Origin: Elusimicrobiota bacterium
GTDB lineage: Bacteria; Elusimicrobiota; UBA5214; JBBAAG01
Assembly: GCA_041658405.1 (NCBI GenBank)
Contig: JBBAAG010000002.1
Location: 65,876-129,875, forward strand
Length of the DNA: 64,000 nucleotides
Reading direction: 5' to 3'
Numbering within the stretch: the first letter of the stretch is position 1; every line of letters begins with the position of its first letter. The notes beneath the pieces were generated by a model that worked only from the letters and a program-made list of their open reading frames with translations, was not told the DNA's origin and made no database searches. Below are positions 1 to 8,999 of this stretch, piece after piece. The position numbers and the translations under genes are program-made.

Positions 1-236
1 AATGCGTTATCGCGGATCTCACTGCGTTCCGGTTGAAGGATATCCGGTACATTATTCTCTGCGGGGGAAGGTTTTAATACCCATTCCTTAACTGCGGGGA
101 TACGGATATTACAACCCCGCCCGGCTTCACGGTCTGGCTGGGTAACAACTGCTTTTAATACCGTTAATTTACGCGTAAGTTCCGCGTATCCCACTGCGGG
201 TAACGGTGTGCCAAAAAAAATTGTTGGGATTCCCAT
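1..236 (-). CDS. fmt: Methionyl-tRNA formyltransferase, N-terminal part (runs off the window)
   Basis: The enzyme formylates initiator Met-tRNA in the cytoplasm using 10-formyl-tetrahydrofolate. About 78 N-terminal residues are visible. They open with MGIPTIFFGTPLPAV, the Rossmann-like start of the formyltransferase fold, and continue through VVTQPDREAGRG and IPAVKEW to ILQP, which matches the usual Fmt order (FFGTP, VTQPD.PAGRG, PVK, QP). The ATG at 236-234 overlaps the TGA of def by one base (TGATG), so the two are translationally coupled. The start lies within a run of eight T in the coding strand (FF codons), but the frame is intact. The C-terminal part lies outside the window. Confidence 0.9.
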   Translation of the reverse strand, partial: MGIPTIFFGTPLPAVGYAELTRKLTVLKAVVTQPDREAGRGCNIRIPAVKEWVLKPSPAENNVPDILQPERSEIRDNA

Positions 237-793
237 CACCACGTTTTTGTTTTTCTGCGTTTTCTGATCTCACGCCAGATGATAAGTTTTTTTAGTAATG
301 GCATATGGTCAATGATAAGTTTATTATTGAGATGGTCAATCTCATGCTGGAGTATTCTCGCGGGAAAACCTTCTGTTTCAATCTCAACCACCACGCCGTT
401 GAGGTTCATTGCAGAAACTTTTATCCATTTCGCGCGGGTAATAGTCATCTGTAACCCGGGGAATGACAAACATCCTTCCTCCATACGTACCCGTCCTTTT
501 TTCTTGATTACAGCAGGATTTATCAGTACTACAGGTTCACACTTCCTACCTTCCTGCCCGGCGGAAAGGTCAGCGACTAAAATCTGGAGATTATGCCCCA
601 CCTGATTCGCTGCAAGGCCAACCCCGCGTGCGTTAATCATGGTTACCAGCATATCGTTGATTAACCCGCGGATACCCTCATTAATATCTTTTACCCGCCG
701 TGCGGGACGGCGCAGGATTTTATCGCCGTATTTGCGTATTGGCAATAACTTGCCCGTAGACGCAGATACTGATGCCATACTTGTTTTCTCCAC
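236..793 (-). CDS. def: Peptide deformylase
   Basis: This metalloenzyme removes the formyl group from nascent peptides, the step that follows the action of Fmt. All three family motifs are present: GVGLAANQ (residues 57-64), EGCLS (106-110, metal ligand Cys108) and QHEIDH (149-154, ligands His150 and His154, catalytic Glu151). At 185 residues the length is normal. The GTG at 793 overlaps the TAG of the upstream gene (TAGTG) and has a GGAG six bases upstream. An in-frame ATG at 778, with its own GGAG nine bases upstream, would remove five residues and is a real alternative. The residues before LLPIRKYGD are longer than usual in either case. It sits in an operon with fmt and priA. Confidence 0.96.
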   Translation of the reverse strand: MEKTSMASVSASTGKLLPIRKYGDKILRRPARRVKDINEGIRGLINDMLVTMINARGVGLAANQVGHNLQILVADLSAGQEGRKCEPVVLINPAVIKKKGRVRMEEGCLSFPGLQMTITRAKWIKVSAMNLNGVVVEIETEGFPARILQHEIDHLNNKLIIDHMPLLKKLIIWREIRKRRKTKTW

Positions 794-3039
794 TATTTTC
801 TCCGTAAACGCAACATTTCAATTCTTTGCAAAACCGCGGTTTTTTCGTTGGGGTCCATTACAATACCGGCGTATGCTAAAAAAAACTTTTCTGCCTGTGC
901 GTAATTCCCCATTTTTTCGTACCCCATACCGAGGTTGTAAAACACCGGTGGGTATGTTTTTGTGGAGTTAACCACCTGTTTCCATACTTCCACAGCTTTT
1001 ACGGTATCCCCTCGGGAGTAGTATATCAACCCAAGCTCATTCCCCGCAGGAGGATATTTTTGAGCGGCAAGCTGGAAACACCGTTCAGCTTCCGCTGTAT
1101 TCCCTGTATCCCTGTAACATAAGCCAAGATTATACAAAATACTGCCGTTATCGTCACGCCCGTGTATACCCGCAGCTTTTTCAAAAACTTTAATTGCTTT
1201 ACTAAACCGTTTTTGTGTGTAATACACAATCCCGGTATTGTTATACGCAGCGGTGAGGAATGGGTCAAGTTTTAGTGCTGATTCAAATAACCGTAATGCC
1301 GTGGAATACTCGCTGTTTTGCTGGTAGTACACCCCGGTGTTTGTGTATGCCGAGGAGTAGTAGGAGATAACGTGCCGTGTAAAAAATTCGCTGTTATCCG
1401 TAACAAAATAACGGTTGCGGTAACGGTAGATATCGGATAAAAACATGACAGGATTATATACAGGTATACCGTCTTTCATACGGTAAGTAATTCCCTGTGG
1501 GATGGTTGATCCTTCCTGCGGGAATTTTTGGGGGAGATCCGCGTAAATTCCGTGTTTACCATAATTATGTTTTAGCATTATATCCACAGCTTCTCCGGAA
1601 GAAGATATCACGGTATCCGCGGGGAATAATGAGGGATAACGTTTTCTCAGGAGTTCATACCCCCATCGTGTACGGTAATATGCGAATACCGGAACGTCCC
1701 GCCGTATTTTCGTACAGTGTTGAGTATAGGATGTTACAAACGCGGTGGTATCGTCGGGGTTGAATACCACGCTTCCCGGAGGGAGTGACGCAAACATGTT
1801 CTTCACATAATCCACTGCATAGTAATCAGTACGCCGGTAAAAGTTGTCCCAGGAAAGGATTAACTGCGCTGCTATCGCGCATACCGCGAGTATTGTTCCC
1901 GCGGGATATATAATCTTTGAGGTATACCATCCCGGTTTCAACGCAACAATAAACTTCACCCCGTATCCGATGAGGATAATAAAAAACATATGCCCCAAAA
2001 TAAGGTGTGGTTCCAGTATTGAATACGTTGCAGGATCGGTATACGGTAGGTTGGATAATATAACAAACCCTATCCCTGAAACAAGAAAACTTGTGGTTAT
2101 CCCAATAACAAACGGTTCCATAAATCCTGTTACAAAACCAATGATACCGATGAGCGTAATAACCGGTGAGAAATGTGATACCAGATACTCTACATACTTT
2201 ATCGTATGCCGCATAAGCGCCATCGGTGAAAAGTCAAGCGTGCTTTGTTCCGGATGCAATTTCATCCCGCCGTAATCCCCGCGGGTAAGGATACGGATAA
2301 TACCGTCAATACTTTGAGGGTTACCCCAGGCGGATACCGGCTCACCTGTTGCGCGTAATGGGAGGTATGTATTTACAGTAAACCCTAGGCAAAACAAAAC
2401 AATGGCAATCAAGCAAAGTTTAATAAGTTTTTTAACCCCGTAAAGTTTGAATTGCCGCTGAATAATCCACGTGTATAACAGTATCCCGGGTAATACCAGT
2501 ACCGCGGTTTGATGGTTGGTTACAGCTAAGCCAATAATAAAAATTGAGCACAATATTTTACGTGTAAATATTAGTGTATTGATCTCGGCCTCCGGTATGA
2601 AACATACCGGGAGGAAGTAGATGCTTAACGCAACAAGGAATGTGTTGAGCGCATACATTTCCACTACATGCGATAACGATACAACCGGAGGTAGTACTGC
2701 GAATAACAACGCTAATCCTGTGGAGAGTAAAATATGTACTTCAATTTTTTGTAGTATCAAAAACACTAATCCTACAGTCAACCCGGAGAATACAGCGGAC
2801 ATTATATTAAGCCTGTATGCCACGTTACCCATCGGTATAAAGAAGGTGAATAGTTTGCCGATAATCACGTATAACGGATAGCCTGTGGGATGCGCAATGC
2901 CGTAAGTATACGCCGCAACAGCGAGGTCGCCGCTGTCACGATACGCGGGGATACCGCTGTACGAGGTATACACATAAAAAATGAAGGAACACACTGATAC
3001 TATAAACGCAATGGCGTACCGCCAAACCACAGGTGTCAT
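793..3039 (-). CDS. DUF2723 (TMEM260-like) polytopic membrane protein with C-terminal TPRs
   Basis: The N-terminal part carries the family signature: a first membrane helix, then YRDSGDL, a short linker, IAHPTGYPLY and the GNVAYRLN loop. This is typical of DUF2723, the family of human TMEM260, an ER protein O-mannosyltransferase. About ten hydrophobic helices follow to residue ~400. A soluble middle part (about 420-550) follows, then roughly five TPRs (about 560-745; for example AYNNTGIVYYTQKRFSKAI). A transferase using a lipid-linked sugar on the outer face of the membrane is inferred from the family; no donor or acceptor can be read from the sequence. The ATG overlaps the priA stop (ATGA), and its own stop overlaps the def start, so expression is probably coupled to housekeeping genes. 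Its place between priA and def is unusual. Confidence 0.85.
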   Translation of the reverse strand: MTPVVWRYAIAFIVSVCSFIFYVYTSYSGIPAYRDSGDLAVAAYTYGIAHPTGYPLYVIIGKLFTFFIPMGNVAYRLNIMSAVFSGLTVGLVFLILQKIEVHILLSTGLALLFAVLPPVVSLSHVVEMYALNTFLVALSIYFLPVCFIPEAEINTLIFTRKILCSIFIIGLAVTNHQTAVLVLPGILLYTWIIQRQFKLYGVKKLIKLCLIAIVLFCLGFTVNTYLPLRATGEPVSAWGNPQSIDGIIRILTRGDYGGMKLHPEQSTLDFSPMALMRHTIKYVEYLVSHFSPVITLIGIIGFVTGFMEPFVIGITTSFLVSGIGFVILSNLPYTDPATYSILEPHLILGHMFFIILIGYGVKFIVALKPGWYTSKIIYPAGTILAVCAIAAQLILSWDNFYRRTDYYAVDYVKNMFASLPPGSVVFNPDDTTAFVTSYTQHCTKIRRDVPVFAYYRTRWGYELLRKRYPSLFPADTVISSSGEAVDIMLKHNYGKHGIYADLPQKFPQEGSTIPQGITYRMKDGIPVYNPVMFLSDIYRYRNRYFVTDNSEFFTRHVISYYSSAYTNTGVYYQQNSEYSTALRLFESALKLDPFLTAAYNNTGIVYYTQKRFSKAIKVFEKAAGIHGRDDNGSILYNLGLCYRDTGNTAEAERCFQLAAQKYPPAGNELGLIYYSRGDTVKAVEVWKQVVNSTKTYPPVFYNLGMGYEKMGNYAQAEKFFLAYAGIVMDPNEKTAVLQRIEMLRLRRK

Positions 3040-5048
3040 AGCATGTCCATAGCGTCAACGTCGTAGGTGATAAGCACCCCGGTTTTTGAGGGTAAAGGTT
3101 TAAGTTCCTGCATAACCTTTTCTACCTGCGCTTCCGGCCCTTTGATAATCAACTGATAACGGTACTGTTCACGTATCCTGGCATACGGCGCGGGTGCCGG
3201 GCCAAGTAGGAGTAATGTATTACTGTACCCAAAAAGGGTTACCATATTGCGGATGGAAGCTGCCATGTTTTCAGCAACATATTTTACGCGTTGTTCTTCT
3301 TCATGACGGAAAACAATCCGCGCAAGCTGGTTAAACGGCGGGTACCCGAATTGTTTACGTAACGCAAGTTCTTGTGTATAAAACTCGTGATAGTCATTAG
3401 CAATAAATGCTTTGTACACATAATGTTCCGGGTGGTAAGTTTGAAGGATAACCCGTCCCGGTGTATCGCTGCGTCCCGCACGGCCGGCAACCTGTGTTAA
3501 TAACTGGAACGCGCGTTCTGAACTACGAAAATCCGGGATATACAACGTAATATCCGCACTAATAATTCCTACCAACGACACTTTTGGGAAGTCAAACCCT
3601 TTCGCGATCATTTGCGTACCGATAAGGATATCAAGCTGCTCATCCTTTACCGCGCGGTATACTTGTTCATAAACATCCTTTTTGCCGGTAGTATCAGTAT
3701 CCATACGGTGTACCCGTGCGGAGGGAAATAATTTTTTTATTTCGGATTCCACTTTTTCAGTACCCACCCCGCCGTAGTTTATACGTACCCCGTTACAGTT
3801 AGGGCATCTGAGGTTAACCTTTTCGCGGTACGCACAAAAATGGCACTGCAGATTATCTTCAGTACGGTGATAGACAAGTTTTACTCCGCACCGCGGGCAT
3901 TCCGCAATATATCCACAGGAACGGCAGGTTATCGACGAAGCGAATCCGCGGCGGTTGACAAACAAAATTGATTGTTGATGGTTATTCAAACATTCCGCTA
4001 ATGCTGTTTTTAGTTCGTTTGACAAAACTGTGGTAAACGAACTTTTTGAGGTTTTAAGGTCGACCATCTCAGCTATTGCGTGGCTCATACCGGTAACGCG
4101 TTGTTTGAGTTCAAGTAATTTATACTTACGTTGATCAGCGAAATACCTGCTTTCGATACTGGGCGTTGCGCTGCCAAGGATAACAACTGAGTTTGTTAAC
4201 TCTGCGCGTTTAGCCGCTACTTCCCGGGTATGGTAGTACGGTTTAGTGTCCTGTTTATAAGTAAACTCATGTTCTTCATCCACAATAATACACCCGAGGT
4301 TGTTGAATGGCGCAAAAACCGCTGACCTTGCGCCCAGCATTAGTTGTACTTCACCATGCATAGCGCGGCGTAAGGTTTCATAGCGTTTACCTGCGGAGAT
4401 ACGGCTGTGCCATACGCCGATACGGTTTTTGCCAAACCGTTTTTGCGTGAGCTCAACAAACTGCGGGGTTAATGATATCTCAGGGAGTAAGTAAACAACA
4501 TGCCTGTTTTGCGAGAATAGGTATTCAATCACGCGGAAGTATACTTCTGTCTTCCCGCTGGCGGTAACGCCGTGCAGTAAAAATGTTGCCGGGGTACCGG
4601 TTTTCAGTTGTTGAATAATAGCATCTACCGCAACGGCTTGTTCTGCGGTAAGTTCGTACTCCGGCGGTGTGCCGGTATCCGGGATATAAGGTTCTGACGC
4701 GGTACCTTCGGGGATAACTTTTTTGCGTTTAGGTTCACAGATGTTTACGGGTAAAACCGCTGCTGCGGCTTCGCCTAGCGTACATGCGTAATGCCTGGAA
4801 AGCCATTTTGTTAGTTCAAGATTATCTTTCCCAAGAAAAAGTTCTGGGCTATAAACCGACTGCACGTCTTTCCATCCGTCATGTTTAGTATCCGGGAAAA
4901 CATTGATTACGTACCCTACCTTAGCGCCCTGTTTCCCGAATGGAACATTAACGCGTACCCCTGGAGTTACAGAGTTAACCAAATTGTCCGGTACGTTATA
5001 CCCAAAAAGTTTATCTAACGGCAACGGTATGGCAACCTCAACGTACAT
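3036..5048 (-). CDS. priA: Primosomal replication-restart helicase PriA
   Basis: PriA is a superfamily 2 DNA helicase that reloads the replisome at stalled forks. The order of parts is complete: an N-terminal DNA-binding domain beginning YVEVAIPLPLDKLFGY, Walker A GVTASGKTE (about residue 160), LPEISLTPQ, a DEEH Walker B, and LGSATPS. A zinc-binding insert follows with paired cysteines (CRSCGYIAECPRCG, CHFCAY, CPNCNG). The helicase C-lobe has the IGTQMIAKGFDFP and QVAGRAGR motifs. At 670 residues it is slightly short for the family. The ATG is at 5048-5046, and the stop overlaps the DUF2723 start by four bases. Confidence 0.97.
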   Translation of the reverse strand: MYVEVAIPLPLDKLFGYNVPDNLVNSVTPGVRVNVPFGKQGAKVGYVINVFPDTKHDGWKDVQSVYSPELFLGKDNLELTKWLSRHYACTLGEAAAAVLPVNICEPKRKKVIPEGTASEPYIPDTGTPPEYELTAEQAVAVDAIIQQLKTGTPATFLLHGVTASGKTEVYFRVIEYLFSQNRHVVYLLPEISLTPQFVELTQKRFGKNRIGVWHSRISAGKRYETLRRAMHGEVQLMLGARSAVFAPFNNLGCIIVDEEHEFTYKQDTKPYYHTREVAAKRAELTNSVVILGSATPSIESRYFADQRKYKLLELKQRVTGMSHAIAEMVDLKTSKSSFTTVLSNELKTALAECLNNHQQSILFVNRRGFASSITCRSCGYIAECPRCGVKLVYHRTEDNLQCHFCAYREKVNLRCPNCNGVRINYGGVGTEKVESEIKKLFPSARVHRMDTDTTGKKDVYEQVYRAVKDEQLDILIGTQMIAKGFDFPKVSLVGIISADITLYIPDFRSSERAFQLLTQVAGRAGRSDTPGRVILQTYHPEHYVYKAFIANDYHEFYTQELALRKQFGYPPFNQLARIVFRHEEEQRVKYVAENMAASIRNMVTLFGYSNTLLLLGPAPAPYARIREQYRYQLIIKGPEAQVEKVMQELKPLPSKTGVLITYDVDAMDML

Positions 5049-5066
5049 ATAGATGCGTAATGCTGT

Positions 5067-5822
5067 TTAGGCATATCCTTTCGGAATTATTAGGTTAAGT
5101 TCGCGCATTGCAATTTTTAAGTCTTCCCATGCAGGCACTTTATTCCGCGGGTCACGCAGTAACGCTGCAGGGTGATATGTCGGCATAATTTTTGTATCCG
5201 TAACCTTACCGTCGGGGGTTATATACTCAAAAAACCTTCCCCGCACATCGCCTAAAGCTTTGAACTCAACAGGTAGTAAGTACCGTGATGCCACAGCGCC
5301 TAGTGCAATGATTAGTACAGGATGAATAATCTGTATTTGCTGGTGAAGTATATGTATACACTTCCGCGCTTCTGCTTCAACCGGCGGGCGGTCATTACCC
5401 CGTAGTTCGGGATCTGACGGGTCTTTCATAGGATGGCACTTAACAATGTTTGCAATATACACATTACTGCGGTCAAGAGTCATCCCGCGGATCATATCGT
5501 TAAGAAGCTTACCCGCACGGCCGATAAACGGTTCGCCTTTATGGTCCTCATCAAACCCAGGCCCTTCCCCCACGAACATCAGACGGGTATCCGGATTACC
5601 CGTACCGAATACAAAGTTTATCCTTGACTCACCCAACGGACATGCGCGGCAGGTTAAGTATTGCTGGCGTAACTTTTCAAGTTGCCCAATTTTACCTTTA
5701 GGCGCTACAGCCACAGTTTTTGGTTTCTTAAAAAATTTATGTCCTTCAGGGATAATGATTTCATCCTCACCGAAATCTGTCAGGAGTTGGAGGTACGATA
5801 TAATAGTGTTTTTACTTACCAT
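5067..5822 (-). CDS. Family 4 (4Fe-4S) uracil-DNA glycosylase
   Basis: This base-excision repair enzyme removes uracil from DNA. Family 4 hallmarks are visible: Cys58 and Cys61 (TCRACPLG), GEGPGFDEDHKGEPFIGRAG (85-104) with the uracil-pocket residues, and NIVKCHP with Cys129. Cys155 (ARKC) would be the fourth iron-sulfur ligand. A YHPAALL motif near the C-terminus provides the catalytic-site histidine. The spacing between the third and fourth cysteines is longer than usual because of an insert, DPSDPELRGND. About 55 residues precede the first cysteine, a longer N-terminus than in minimal family members. It lies between leuB and priA with small gaps. Confidence 0.93.
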   Translation of the reverse strand: MVSKNTIISYLQLLTDFGEDEIIIPEGHKFFKKPKTVAVAPKGKIGQLEKLRQQYLTCRACPLGESRINFVFGTGNPDTRLMFVGEGPGFDEDHKGEPFIGRAGKLLNDMIRGMTLDRSNVYIANIVKCHPMKDPSDPELRGNDRPPVEAEARKCIHILHQQIQIIHPVLIIALGAVASRYLLPVEFKALGDVRGRFFEYITPDGKVTDTKIMPTYHPAALLRDPRNKVPAWEDLKIAMRELNLIIPKGYA

Positions 5823-5825
5823 GAA

Positions 5826-6878
5826 TTATATTTCACTCGCGATAAGGTCGCCAACTTCTGAGGTTGACATCCCCATCTTACCTGCGTCCATACTCTTAAT
5901 TTTACCGGATAACAATATTTTTTTTACCGTATTTTCAATCGCATCCGCAGCTTCGGATTCACCAAGGACGTCAAGCATCATTGCACCGGCCATTACCGTA
6001 GCGATTGGGTTAATAACATTTTTACCCGCGTACTTAGGGGCGGATCCGTGGATAGGTTCAAACATTGACACGCCTTTGGGGTTAATATTCCCTCCTGCGG
6101 CAACACCCAGGCCTCCTTGTATCATAGCGCCAAGGTCTGTGATAATATCGCCGAACATGTTGTCGGTAACGATAACGTCAAACCATTCCGGGTTCTTTAC
6201 AAACCACATAGTAACGGCATCCACGTGCGCATAACTTTTTTTTATATCAGGATATTCTTTCCCCATATTATTGTATACGCGTTCCCATAGGTTAAACGCA
6301 TAGGTGAGAACATTAGTTTTTCCGCATAACGTAATTTCTTTCCGTGTACGCCGGTTACGGCAGTACTCAAATGCGTACCGCAAGCAGCGTTCTACGCCGT
6401 GGTAAGTGTTTACCGACTCCTGGATTGCCACTTCGTTTGGGGTGTCTTTTTTCAGGAATCCGCCGCCGCCGGAGTAATACCCTTCGGTATTCTCGCGGAC
6501 CACCACGAAGTCAATGTCTTTAGGTTCCTTATCCTTCAACGGTGTCCATACACCGTCATAAAGTTTTACCGGGCGGAGGTTAATGTATTGCTCAAGTTCA
6601 AACCGTATGCGTAGCAACACGTTTTTCTCGAGTATCCCGGGTTTTACGTCAGGATGGCCTACGGCGCCAAGAAAAATAGCGTCAGCTTTCTTTAATTCTG
6701 CCATCTCGGTATCAGAAATCAACTCACCGGTTTTTAGGTAGCGTTCACCCGAAAAGTTGTAGTTGATAAACTCGTACTGGATATCAAACTTTTTACCGGC
6801 TGCCTCCAACGATTTTAATCCTTCCCTCACGCATTCCGGGCCAACACCGTCGCCAGGGATTACTGCAATTTTGTACAT
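5826..6878 (-). CDS. leuB: Isocitrate/isopropylmalate-family dehydrogenase, probably 3-isopropylmalate dehydrogenase
   Basis: This is an NAD-dependent beta-decarboxylating dehydrogenase. It begins with IAVIPGDGVGPE. The substrate loop LLRIRFELEQYINLRPVKL has the arginine pattern of isopropylmalate dehydrogenases rather than the Ser-containing loop of isocitrate dehydrogenases. VVRENTEGYYSG, the metal-binding TDNMFGDIITDLGA and the nucleotide loop EPIHGSAPKYAGKNVINP follow. The 350-residue length suits LeuB, third enzyme of leucine synthesis. A tartrate or related malate dehydrogenase cannot be excluded, because no leuA, leuC or leuD is in view. A GGAGG at 6889-6893 lies ten bases before the ATG. 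It is the first gene of the minus-strand operon. Confidence 0.85.
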   Translation of the reverse strand: MYKIAVIPGDGVGPECVREGLKSLEAAGKKFDIQYEFINYNFSGERYLKTGELISDTEMAELKKADAIFLGAVGHPDVKPGILEKNVLLRIRFELEQYINLRPVKLYDGVWTPLKDKEPKDIDFVVVRENTEGYYSGGGGFLKKDTPNEVAIQESVNTYHGVERCLRYAFEYCRNRRTRKEITLCGKTNVLTYAFNLWERVYNNMGKEYPDIKKSYAHVDAVTMWFVKNPEWFDVIVTDNMFGDIITDLGAMIQGGLGVAAGGNINPKGVSMFEPIHGSAPKYAGKNVINPIATVMAGAMMLDVLGESEAADAIENTVKKILLSGKIKSMDAGKMGMSTSEVGDLIASEI

Positions 6879-6995
6879 CTAAAAAATACCTCCATAAAAA
6901 CTTTTTTATTCTGGTAACAATTTCATTGATTCTACCATATTTTGTAAGATTAATAAAACTATAGTATCCGAAGTAACCGAAAGGATAGCGGTAAA

Positions 6996-8936
6996 TTGGA
7001 AGAAAACAGTGTGTTAAACGAGAAATATGAGGTACTACCAGTCCTCGCGGTAGTATGCATACTGATCCTGTGGTCTGCGTTGTTGATAACAAAAATATCA
7101 GACGCTGATTTTTGGTGGCACCTGAAGTTCGGGCAGAGGATACTTGAAACCCGTGCGATGGTATCGTTAACAGACCATTGTTATTTTTTTAACAACGAAG
7201 GGTATGTTAATACCAACTGGCTGTTCCAGGTGCTGAGCTACGGTATTTACACAATTATGGGAGTCAACGGTATAATCTTGTTCAAGCTCCTGACACTTTT
7301 TCTTGCGGCAATTGTTGTGGTGTTGTCACCAGGTAAGATTATGCGTAAATGGTACGCCATTGCATTTTTTTTTATGGTAGTATTATCCGCAAGCGTGCGC
7401 ACGCATCCGCGGCCGGAAATGTTCTCCGTACTTTTTTCTGTGCTTTACATCTTTTTGCTGGAGAAGTACAGGTTATCCGGTAAAACTGCGTGGTTATACC
7501 CGTTACCGTTAATACAACTTCTCTGGGTGAACCTCCACGGATTTTATTTTATGGGGTTATTAATTATAATATGCTACATCCTTGACTTGTTCGCGGGGAA
7601 GTATTTTAAGTTAAAATTCATAGAACCCTGGGGCGGTAACTTTAAAATCCTGGGAATTGCTTTTATCGCGGTAGTAGCAGCAACTATGATTAATCCCTAC
7701 GGTATAACGATATTCCAGACAGTACTCGGGTATGTGAATGTAGTCTATCGGCAGGATAACGTTTTTGCGAGGATGATTTCCGAACTTAAACCCACACTGG
7801 GGATCGATACTGCTCATGTACCGGGATTGATGTATTACAAATTCCTTGTTATAGCGGTAATTGCAACTTTTTTTATCCGCAAAAAAGTTGTTGTCTCACA
7901 TGTTTTACTTACACTGTTTTTCCTGGGATTATCCTTATCCACAATCCGAGGGGTTACATTGTTTGCGTTGGTAACGTTCCCGTTTGCTGCGTATAACCTT
8001 ACCGGGATTTATCGTCAGGGGAAATATAGTGATGCTAATGCGTTACTGAAGGTGTTCAAGATCGTATCCGCCACAGCGATGATACTGATAATACTGCTGT
8101 CCCTGTTGCTGACATATAACATTGTAACCAACAGGTACTACACGTACTTACGTATTGCGAAAGAGTTTGGGTTTGGAGTAAAACCCTGGACTTATATTGA
8201 AGGCGCAGGGAAGTTTATCAATACACTCCCTCCCGGAACAAGGGCGTTAAACGAATACTCTACCGGCGGATATCTGGTATGGCAAAATATACAGGAACGG
8301 AAAGTTTTTATTGCCGGGTTCCTCCCGCAGGTACAGGAAAAAGTTAAAACCGTATACGCGCAGATGCTACGCGCGTGGAAGGATGGCGGTATGTTTGATG
8401 AGTTCGTGGAGGAATACAAGATTGATGTCCTGGTACTGGACCATACACAACGCTTTACCTCCGGGACGGTTAACCGCCTGTGGCGCCATCCCGCATGGAA
8501 AACTGTGTTTATTGACGAAACAGGTATTGTTTTTCAGAAGATTAAACCCCTCTCCGGAGGAAAAGACAGCGCCTGGCATAACGAAAAAATACTGGACTCT
8601 CTTGCTGAAAAGGTTTTAGAACGGTACAAAAATGTTACTCCTGTAAAAGGGCGGATTACTGAATTTATTAGTATCCCCAAAGATTTAGCGAATACCGGGC
8701 AGTTGTATTACATTCTTGGTTTGTACGAAAAAGCTATACCGTTATACGAGAAAACGGTATATCACGCGCCGTATCTCCACGAATTTTTGTTTGGTATAGG
8801 TTACTGCAAAGCAATGCTTGGGGATTATACCGGAGCAATTGAGTATTACCAGAAAACGTTGAGATATACCCCTGATGATCCTGTAGTATTAGGAGAATTA
8901 GATAACTGTAACGCGATGTTAGGCTACAAAAACTGA
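6996..8936 (+). CDS. 'WWHL'-type polytopic membrane protein with short TPR tail (GT-C-like)
   Basis: After a first helix (about 13-33) comes the acidic-aromatic motif DADFWWHLKFG (36-46), then NTNWLFQVLSYGIY, RPEMFSVLF, WVNLHGFYFMG and NPYGITIF. This order recurs in four other proteins of the window. About eleven hydrophobic segments extend to residue ~375. An extracytoplasmic part then carries GFGVKPW, NEYSTGGYLVWQ and VFIAGF, and about two TPRs close the protein (about 560-640). The topology resembles GT-C glycosyltransferases, but I know of no biochemical assignment. The likely start is TTG at 6996, with AAGGA ten bases upstream; GTG at 7011 is an alternative. It diverges from leuB and stands directly before the first fibre triplet. 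Confidence 0.75.
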   Translation: MEENSVLNEKYEVLPVLAVVCILILWSALLITKISDADFWWHLKFGQRILETRAMVSLTDHCYFFNNEGYVNTNWLFQVLSYGIYTIMGVNGIILFKLLTLFLAAIVVVLSPGKIMRKWYAIAFFFMVVLSASVRTHPRPEMFSVLFSVLYIFLLEKYRLSGKTAWLYPLPLIQLLWVNLHGFYFMGLLIIICYILDLFAGKYFKLKFIEPWGGNFKILGIAFIAVVAATMINPYGITIFQTVLGYVNVVYRQDNVFARMISELKPTLGIDTAHVPGLMYYKFLVIAVIATFFIRKKVVVSHVLLTLFFLGLSLSTIRGVTLFALVTFPFAAYNLTGIYRQGKYSDANALLKVFKIVSATAMILIILLSLLLTYNIVTNRYYTYLRIAKEFGFGVKPWTYIEGAGKFINTLPPGTRALNEYSTGGYLVWQNIQERKVFIAGFLPQVQEKVKTVYAQMLRAWKDGGMFDEFVEEYKIDVLVLDHTQRFTSGTVNRLWRHPAWKTVFIDETGIVFQKIKPLSGGKDSAWHNEKILDSLAEKVLERYKNVTPVKGRITEFISIPKDLANTGQLYYILGLYEKAIPLYEKTVYHAPYLHEFLFGIGYCKAMLGDYTGAIEYYQKTLRYTPDDPVVLGELDNCNAMLGYKN

Positions 8937-8966
8937 GTGCTCAATAAATATACTTTTTAAAACAAG

Positions 8967-8995
8967 TTGACAAATCCTTTAATTTAAACTATTAA
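8967..8995 (+). promoter_or_regulatory. Sigma-70-type promoter before fibre triplet A
   Basis: TTGACA at 8967-8972 is a perfect -35 hexamer. After a 17-bp spacer comes TATTAA at 8990-8995 as a -10. Transcription would begin near 9001-9003, on top of the ATGATG at 9000-9005. The message may therefore be leaderless or have a leader of about 20 bases if translation starts at ATG 9021. Confidence 0.65.
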
Positions 8996-8999
8996 TTTA

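Noticed and set aside
5446..6234. 262-codon open frame on the plus strand
   Set aside because: It lies opposite the uracil-DNA glycosylase and the dehydrogenase, both with intact motifs. Its translation shows no domain, and no start context supports it.
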